The notes beneath the pieces are model-generated. The model was not told where the DNA came from. It searched no databases and was given only the letters and a program-made list of their open reading frames with translations. A program made the position numbers and the translations under genes. From NCBI GenBank assembly GCA_016706255.1, contig JADJJZ010000029.1:558001-622000 (forward strand): a stretch of 64,000 nucleotides of DNA, written 5' to 3'. The stretch is from Bacteroidota bacterium. Lineage in GTDB: Bacteria; Bacteroidota; Bacteroidia; Chitinophagales; BACL12. This document shows positions 58,046 through 64,000 of the stretch, piece after piece. Numbering within the stretch: the first letter of the stretch is position 1; the number at the start of each line of letters is the position of its first letter.

Positions 58046-58195
58046 TTGAATCACAAAAAAAACATATTATGGTATTCTGCAATGGCTGTATCGTATTTGT
58101 TGGTGCATAGTGACGTGAAAGCAGATGCAATATATGTTGATATTGAACCGGATATTACGTTGGATAATGGCGGAGAATCTACTGTAATATGTTAG
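58046..58195 (+). pseudogene. Family 2 paralogue O: N-terminal remnant
   Basis: Fifty codons reading NHKKNILWYSAMAVSYLLVH and IYVDIEPDITLDNGGE, the start of a family 2 gene, then an early stop at 58193. No further homology follows before the next gene at 58238. It appears to be cut off by a deletion that joined it to the neighbour. Confidence 0.7.
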
Positions 58196-58237
58196 ATAAT
58201 ACTTCTTATGTTAATAAGTTTTAAATTCAACAATAGA

Positions 58238-59701
58238 ATGATAAAAAAGTTTGTTTCAATATATATAGCAACGCTTTTGAGCTGCAGTGCTTTTACCCAA
58301 TCTTACGATAACAACTGGGTATTTGGAGATAGCGCTGGTTTAAATTTTTCAGGCGGTGAGCCGAGTTTTTTTTATACAGGTATTAATTCACATGAATCAT
58401 GTGCCTCAATCTCAGATAGTAATGGTAATTTATTATTCTATACAAATGGAGAGAAAATATGGAATAGAAATAATGCTGTTATGCCCAATGGTGATAGCAT
58501 TCACATCGGATTATTAGTGCCAGGCTATTACCCTTCAAGCATAACTCAAGGGGTTCTTATTTTACCTATTCCTGAAAGCGATAGTGAATATTATCTTTTT
58601 CAAATTCAGGGAGATAGTGAAAATCAAGGAATTGAATATTCAATCGTGGATATGGAATTAGATGGAGGATTAGGGGATGTAACGCATAAGAATCTAGATC
58701 TAAACACAGATACTATTTGTGAAAAAATGCAAGCTGTGAAACATGCAAACGGTCGCGATTGGTGGTTACTCACTTGTAAAAGTGCTAATGATTCTACGAT
58801 TAGTTTTATAAAATACCTTATAACACCAAATGCAATCATTGGACCTTATTTACAAAGTTTTACTGATCTCACAAATTTAGGCACTAATAGTTCTTTTTCA
58901 GCTGGACAAATGAAGTTCTCAAGAAATGGCGCTTTGTTGGCATTCACTCGATCTTACTATATTGAAATTTGGGATTTTGATAGGTGCACCGGCGAATTAT
59001 CAAGTCAACAAACTATTCACAATAATGTGGGTTCTTACGGTTGTGAATTTTCATCTGATAGTCGACGATTATTTATTACCAAGACTTCTACAACATCCTA
59101 TAATGGGTGGCTATATCAATACTGTCTCGATTGCGCTTTACCGATTGAAGAAACTGAAGTAATTATTTATGAATGCGAATATGACTACTATTCGCTTGGA
59201 TCACTTCAAATTGGGCCCGATGACAAAATTTATGCATCCATCGCTCATTTAAATTATAAAGACCATGTCTACTCAGTTGTGAATAATAATTTATGTATAA
59301 TAAATAATCCGAATGAAGGAGGTTTAGCCTGTGACTTTGATACGCTTGTAATTTCTTTAGAGGATACTAGAGTTACATTTGGTTTACCCAACATGCCCAA
59401 TTACAAGCTCGGCGCATTAGAAGGCAGTCCTTGTGATACATTATTGTCAATCACCAACTCTAATTCGATTAATATTGGAATACAAATTTATCCAAATCCA
59501 ACAAGTGAAACAATAAAAATTGTATTGTCGCAAGCTGTTAAAATAATTTCAATAAAAACTTTTAATTATCTTGGTGAAGAGATAGCAATTTCATTTGATG
59601 AAAATTTAAATGCCCTAGTAAAAAATATTGCTAATGGTTTTTACATCACTGAAATATTAACAGAGAAGGGCAAGTTGAGCTTAAGTTGGGAAAAATTGTA
59701 A
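58238..59701 (+). CDS. Secreted propeller-like protein with T9SS sorting domain
   Basis: The start is the ATG at 58238 (MIKKFVSIYIATLLSCSAF signal peptide); ten upstream codons are not family-like. The 487-residue protein resembles Bacteroidota proteins that begin NNWVFGDSAGLNFSGG and continue ISDSNGNLLFYTNGEKIWNR and HPNGRDWWLLT-like strands; these look like a seven-bladed propeller with PD40-type blades (FSRNGALLAFT, FSSDSRRLFIT, QIGPDDKIYASI). The sorting domain at about 415-487 has IYPNPTSETIKI. The frame is intact. Confidence 0.85.
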   Translation: MIKKFVSIYIATLLSCSAFTQSYDNNWVFGDSAGLNFSGGEPSFFYTGINSHESCASISDSNGNLLFYTNGEKIWNRNNAVMPNGDSIHIGLLVPGYYPSSITQGVLILPIPESDSEYYLFQIQGDSENQGIEYSIVDMELDGGLGDVTHKNLDLNTDTICEKMQAVKHANGRDWWLLTCKSANDSTISFIKYLITPNAIIGPYLQSFTDLTNLGTNSSFSAGQMKFSRNGALLAFTRSYYIEIWDFDRCTGELSSQQTIHNNVGSYGCEFSSDSRRLFITKTSTTSYNGWLYQYCLDCALPIEETEVIIYECEYDYYSLGSLQIGPDDKIYASIAHLNYKDHVYSVVNNNLCIINNPNEGGLACDFDTLVISLEDTRVTFGLPNMPNYKLGALEGSPCDTLLSITNSNSINIGIQIYPNPTSETIKIVLSQAVKIISIKTFNYLGEEIAISFDENLNALVKNIANGFYITEILTEKGKLSLSWEKL

Positions 59702-59726
59702 CTTAAAAAAAATCAACTTAAACAAA

Positions 59727-59882
59727 ATGAAACAATTTTTAAGTTACTCAAAAATGATGTTTAACAATCAAATTATTTTGCCGCAAATAAATAGCGGAGT
59801 ATATCAAATAGTAATTAAGAACGAGGATGCAATTATTAAATCGGAGAAATTTGTTATTGTGCATTCAGGTAGCCTATATTAA
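59727..59882 (+). pseudogene. Small ORF: orphan T9SS sorting-domain fragment
   Basis: A 51-codon frame MKQFLSYSKMMFNNQIILP, followed by QINSGVYQIVIKNEDAIIKS and EKFVIVH. The last 35 residues are the terminal strands of a type A sorting domain (SGVYQIVI.NED...SEKFVIV) with no protein before them. The likeliest origin is a deletion that joined the first codons of one gene to the tail of another. It has a start and stop but no predicted export signal. 59883-60156 holds no gene, only small palindromes (GGTATG/CATACC near 59972 and TCCCG/CGGGA near 59993). Confidence 0.55.
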
Positions 59883-60156
59883 ATTCTACTATAATTTCTT
59901 TATATAGCTAAACAAAAAAAACTGCCTAGGGGTTCAGTGATCTTTAAGTGATTCAAACCTATCTGCTACACGGTATGCAGTGCCATACCTTCCCGTCGAT
60001 AGCGGGATGCGCTATTCAACTATTTCTCCTTACTATTTTAACATAAAAAAACAGATGTAACATTCACTCACCAATTTCTTTCAAATAAATTGTGTATTAT
60101 TTTAGAAAACAGACTTCGTCTAATCTCCTCAAATAACTACAATTTTACAAGCCTTT

Positions 60157-63100
60157 TTATTGAACAACCAATTTTGATTTAGCTTCAAAATTATTTCCGT
60201 TCAAATGAATTATGTATACCCCTTGCATTAATTTATCCGTTTTCAATGTTGCATTTAATTCACCCGTTTCTGTAATCACAATATTTTCTATATAAATAGT
60301 TTCTCCAAAAAGATTAACAATACCTAATGCGTAGATACCGGGTTCTAATCCCGCAGCGGAAATGGTGACATTTCCATGTGTTGGATTTGGATATACGTAA
60401 AATTCAGACTCTGATATTCCGCTTTTCAAAGGTAGCGTTGTAAAAGTGTTTATGGGACTATAAGCACTGGAGTATATGCCGCAAACAGTTTGAACTGCAT
60501 ATTCATAGGTGGTATTCGGCAGCAGGCTCTTTAGTTTTAAAGAGGTAGTAAAACATAATTTGGTTTTCCAGGCGGCAGTTCCAAGTTTACGATATTTAAC
60601 ACGATAACTCGATGCACCGGCAACTGCATTCCAAATAATCTTAGCACCGCTATTTGTAATATTGGTTGCATTTACAGCGGTGGGTATGAAGAAACACGGA
60701 GGACAATTAACTACGATAGTACCAACTGAGGTAAAAGCAGAAGTGTCACCTGTGCACAAAACTGCAACTTCACAAGTGTAAGACTGGCATGTATCAAATG
60801 TAGTTAACGAAATGGAATTGATGCTACTGGATTGGTATGTCCATGTTGGTGATGCTAATAATTTATATCGAATAAGATAAGTAACATCCAAATAAATCGG
60901 ATCCCAATTCAGCGTAAAGTCATAATTGTCGGCAGTATTAACAGTGACACCTGTTATACTCAAATCATCACAATCAAAAGTTGAGAGTGTGGAAAATAAA
61001 ACGGATGTCCAGTTTGAAGCACCATCTGAACAAAAATATTGTAGTTGAAATTCATAATCAGTTGAAAGCGTAAGTGAATTAAATGCAACATGCAGTGAAT
61101 CGGTATCACCATAACTCCAAACAGTATCCGTTACTTTTTTCATTCTGTAAATGTATTTCATTGCAGATGCTTCTGCCGGCCATGATAAAAATACTTCATA
61201 GGCATTTACACTGTCAACAGCAATTGAAATTGGTGCATCGCAGCCACCTGCAAATCCATAATATGCAAAAAGCCCTCCTTCTGCTGTATCGATGTTTGAA
61301 AAACTTGGACAAGAAATAACGAGGTCGTCTATTCCATCAATATTAATATCACCGCCTCGACTTATATCCCAACCAAAAGAATTGTTATCTATAAATGGAT
61401 TAAAATAAAGTTCATTATATGTATTAATCAGCCCGATTCCATTTCCATAGAATAAATAAACATTTCCACTTTGAGAGATTGCAACATCATTGTAATTATC
61501 ATCATTCACATCTCCCACAATTTCCACTGCAGTGCCAAAAAAACCACCGAATATTTCCCCTAAATAAGTCCAATCCGGGGTAGCTGCAATACCTGTTGGT
61601 TTTCCGTAATAAATATCAGCACGGCCATGGTTTGAATCGTAATATTTTGAGCCGACCAGCAGGTCGCTATATCCATCCATATTTATATCTCCACCGTTTG
61701 AAATTTGCGCTCCGAATTGAGCATAGGAAGTGTTTATTTCCAGCATTTTATCAGGAGTAGAATGGAGTCCGGTAGGTGACCCTAAATAAATAAATACAGC
61801 ACCTTCATCAACGGACCCATTATCATAGTTTATGGCAGCAATCGCAATATCATCGTACCCATCCCCGTTCAGGTCGCCTGCACCCGAGGTGGCTGTACCA
61901 AATCCTGCATTGCTTTGATTTCCCTCAAGTATAATATTCGGTGATGCGGGTAGGCCTGTTGACGAACCATAAAAACAGTAAACAGCACCTTCACCGGCCT
62001 CTCCATTGCTATAACCGTAAGCAGAAACTAAGATGTCATCATATCCGTCGCCATTTACATCACCGGCGCATGATGCAGGTGTTCCAAGATAGAGCGAAGC
62101 TGCATTGCCATCGTACGTCCATTTATTCGCCAACGAAACGCCCGAAATACTTCCATAATAAACTATAATTTGGCCTCCACCGGCATATCCACCATCGCTA
62201 TAATTATAAGCCGGAACCAATACTTCATCAAATCCATCTCCATTTACGTCACCTCCAATATTTGAATTAACACCAAGATTTTCATTTGAAACACCTGAGG
62301 TTTGGAAATTGGGCGCAGCCGGCAAACCAGCAGAAGTTCCATAGAAAATATTAGCACTGCCATTGGACCCTAATATTCCATCATTGAGACCGCCTGCAAT
62401 CAAATCGCTTTTACCATCACCATTAATATCCCCGGTAGCGAGTCCATACCCAATATGGGAATCATTTAAGTTGCTTTCATAATGCCAATTTCCAGGAATA
62501 GATGTGAACGCACCGGATCTACCATATACAACGTTTACAAACCCTTGGTCTATATAGGTAAGATCGAATCTTGGGGACGAACAAATCACATCGGCAAAGC
62601 CATCATTATTAATATCACAATTACCGGAAACATATTGTCCCAGTTGCCCGGAAGTTTGTGTACCTATTTTACTATAAATAATTGTATTTGAAATACCTGT
62701 TGCCGAACCTGCATAAATAAAAAATGCCCCTTCCTCATTGGAATAAATATTATCGTACTCCGGAACACCATAAATAATATCATCAAATCCATCTCCATTT
62801 ACATCACCCGCATCCGAAACCGATTTGCCAAGATAGGAAGATGAAGTACCGGTAAATGTTTTGTTTGCAGTTGTTGAGAGACCTGTGGGTGATCCCAAAA
62901 AAACATATGCTCTTCCTTTATAACCTGTTGGAACATCTGTGCGGTAATTTGGTGCGCCGCAAATAACATCATCAAATCCATCGTTATTTACATCACCTGC
63001 ATTGCTGACAGAAGTTCCGAGGTGAGAATATTTCTGCGAATCATTATAACTCTTTGTCCAAGCCGCCGTGGTGGTTATTCCGGCTGCACTACCATGATAT

Positions 63101-63999
63101 ACCAATACGCGGCCAACGGCAGTATATGAACCACTATTATAGTCAGCTTGCCCTACAATTATATCGTCATATGAGTCATTATTTACATCACCGGCACCGG
63201 AAACTGATTCTCCATATTTTAAACCTGTACTGTAAAGATGTGTAAAATTACCATTGGAAACTCCGGTAGCTGAACCATAATAAACCCACGCTGCGCCACG
63301 GTTGGTTCCATTATTATAATTAATCGACCCGATCACTACGTCATCATAATTATCATTGTTAATATCACCGGCAGCACTAACAGAATGTGCAAAATTACCT
63401 GCAACTTGATTCCGCTCAAGAACATAATCGGGAGTTGCCGATAAGCCTGATGCTGAACCATAATAAATAAATGCCCCCCCTTCAACACTTTGTCCATAAG
63501 ATAAATTTTCGCATCCAATAATAACATCATCAAAACCATCCCCATTTAAATCACCGGCATTTGAAACCGAGTTTCCAATTTGCTCAAAAACCGAATCTCC
63601 TTCCATGGTCCAAGCCGGCGTTCCACTTATACCATTTTCATTTCCGTAAAACAACTCAGCTTTACCTGCATTTTCAAATGCATTATCGAATTTTGGAGAG
63701 CCAATCAAAATATCATCAAAGCCATCACCATTTACATCACCTGCATTTGATACACAATCTCCATAATAATTGTAAATTTGAGAACCATTTAATACGGTGT
63801 CAATCTCCAATAACGTTGTAAAAACCGGATCTATTAAAACAGGATATTCTGCATTTGCATCATTGATTACAAGTACTATGTATTGTTCATCATTGTGATA
63901 AGCAATTTGCATTTCTGATGGCAATACTTCATTATTTGCATCAATAACATGTAGCCCACTGTAATTAAATCCGGGATTATTTATTTCCGCTGATTGAAT
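60157..63999 (-). CDS. Very large FG-GAP repeat/fibronectin protein with T9SS sorting domain, 5' end outside the window
   Basis: The frame is open to the right edge (reading QSAEINNPGFNYSGLHVIDA), so the start lies outside; more than 1270 residues are visible. The first part matches the N-terminal domain that often precedes repeats in such proteins (YPVLIDPVF at its end). Then come about 16 FG-GAP blades of 50-55 residues, each with the calcium-binding D-x-N-x-D-G-x-D-D loop (AGDVNGDGFDDILIG, YGSATGIS): enough for two seven-bladed integrin-like propellers. Three fibronectin type III-like domains (about residues 895-1160 counted from the codon at 63924) and a sorting domain (YVYPNPTHGNVTI, MQGVYIIHL) complete it. 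Probably a secreted surface adhesin or matrix-binding protein. No frameshift is present despite its repeats. Confidence 0.9.
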   Translation of the reverse strand: MQSAEINNPGFNYSGLHVIDANNEVLPSEMQIAYHNDEQYIVLVINDANAEYPVLIDPVFTTLLEIDTVLNGSQIYNYYGDCVSNAGDVNGDGFDDILIGSPKFDNAFENAGKAELFYGNENGISGTPAWTMEGDSVFEQIGNSVSNAGDLNGDGFDDVIIGCENLSYGQSVEGGAFIYYGSASGLSATPDYVLERNQVAGNFAHSVSAAGDINNDNYDDVVIGSINYNNGTNRGAAWVYYGSATGVSNGNFTHLYSTGLKYGESVSGAGDVNNDSYDDIIVGQADYNSGSYTAVGRVLVYHGSAAGITTTAAWTKSYNDSQKYSHLGTSVSNAGDVNNDGFDDVICGAPNYRTDVPTGYKGRAYVFLGSPTGLSTTANKTFTGTSSSYLGKSVSDAGDVNGDGFDDIIYGVPEYDNIYSNEEGAFFIYAGSATGISNTIIYSKIGTQTSGQLGQYVSGNCDINNDGFADVICSSPRFDLTYIDQGFVNVVYGRSGAFTSIPGNWHYESNLNDSHIGYGLATGDINGDGKSDLIAGGLNDGILGSNGSANIFYGTSAGLPAAPNFQTSGVSNENLGVNSNIGGDVNGDGFDEVLVPAYNYSDGGYAGGGQIIVYYGSISGVSLANKWTYDGNAASLYLGTPASCAGDVNGDGYDDILVSAYGYSNGEAGEGAVYCFYGSSTGLPASPNIILEGNQSNAGFGTATSGAGDLNGDGYDDIAIAAINYDNGSVDEGAVFIYLGSPTGLHSTPDKMLEINTSYAQFGAQISNGGDINMDGYSDLLVGSKYYDSNHGRADIYYGKPTGIAATPDWTYLGEIFGGFFGTAVEIVGDVNDDNYNDVAISQSGNVYLFYGNGIGLINTYNELYFNPFIDNNSFGWDISRGGDINIDGIDDLVISCPSFSNIDTAEGGLFAYYGFAGGCDAPISIAVDSVNAYEVFLSWPAEASAMKYIYRMKKVTDTVWSYGDTDSLHVAFNSLTLSTDYEFQLQYFCSDGASNWTSVLFSTLSTFDCDDLSITGVTVNTADNYDFTLNWDPIYLDVTYLIRYKLLASPTWTYQSSSINSISLTTFDTCQSYTCEVAVLCTGDTSAFTSVGTIVVNCPPCFFIPTAVNATNITNSGAKIIWNAVAGASSYRVKYRKLGTAAWKTKLCFTTSLKLKSLLPNTTYEYAVQTVCGIYSSAYSPINTFTTLPLKSGISESEFYVYPNPTHGNVTISAAGLEPGIYALGIVNLFGETIYIENIVITETGELNATLKTDKLMQGVYIIHLNGNNFEAKSKLVVQ

Positions 64000-64000
64000 G

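Noticed and set aside
1..64000. Numerous frames of 60-180 codons on the opposite strand or in other frames inside the large genes
   Set aside because: They lie fully within well-supported genes, have low-complexity composition and lack starts with leader sequences; they are shadows of the real frames.

Overview
The window looks like one stretch of a low-GC Bacteroidota chromosome, probably a free-living relative of the Sphingobacteriales/Chitinophagales/Saprospiria group. Four signs point there: many secreted proteins end in a type IX secretion system (T9SS) type A sorting domain (a PNP core, then a G(M/I/V)Y-x-V/L strand near the C terminus); there is a SusC-like TonB-dependent receptor; one clear promoter resembles the Bacteroidota TTTG/TAnnTTTG type; and Shine-Dalgarno sites are essentially absent. 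I saw no rRNA, tRNA, CRISPR array, transposase or phage gene.

Bases 1-29.6 kb are an ordinary mix. Envelope and secreted proteins: OmpA/PD40 protein, M61 peptidase, TonB-dependent receptor, five T9SS cargo proteins including an Omp28-like and a thioredoxin-like one, a 1321-residue lamin-tail/CotH protein, and an OmpA with thrombospondin type 3 repeats. Housekeeping: an SDR oxidoreductase, an SLC13 transporter, dapD (lysine/peptidoglycan precursor synthesis), an apparent operon of CCA-adding enzyme, miaA (both tRNA maturation) and a YfcE-like phosphoesterase, Hsp20, an aquaporin-like channel, a Bcp-type peroxiredoxin, a Nudix hydrolase and a peptide-binding lipoprotein. Several rho-independent terminators separate these genes.

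Bases 29.6-53.9 kb are an accessory region. It holds eight paralogous T9SS proteins (here A, B, C, D, E, G, H on + and I on -), each with about 50-residue repeats, a MopE-like DxDxDG module and a sorting domain, plus an unrelated SprB-repeat protein (F). B-C-D and G-H look like operons with a constant 26-base spacing, and genes A, B, E and G share a TAYCTTAG motif just before the start. Seven of the eight paralogues carry a single +/-1 base change in a short homopolymer, with the frame staying open beyond it; only D is intact. Gene C is a mosaic of H-like and D-like segments. Between genes lie twelve palindromic elements of two types, often paired, whose stem arms differ between copies yet remain complementary.

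Bases 52.6-58.2 kb hold a second paralogous family of secreted proteins (J, K on -; L, M, N, O on +) in all stages from intact to remnant. The window ends with a secreted protein of unknown role, a small orphan sorting-domain fragment, and a very large FG-GAP/fibronectin protein that runs off the right edge. The most interesting part is the linked picture in the accessory region: a mosaic, mostly frame-broken family of secreted proteins next to covarying palindromic repeats. Sequencing or assembly error in repeats remains a serious alternative explanation for the frameshifts.
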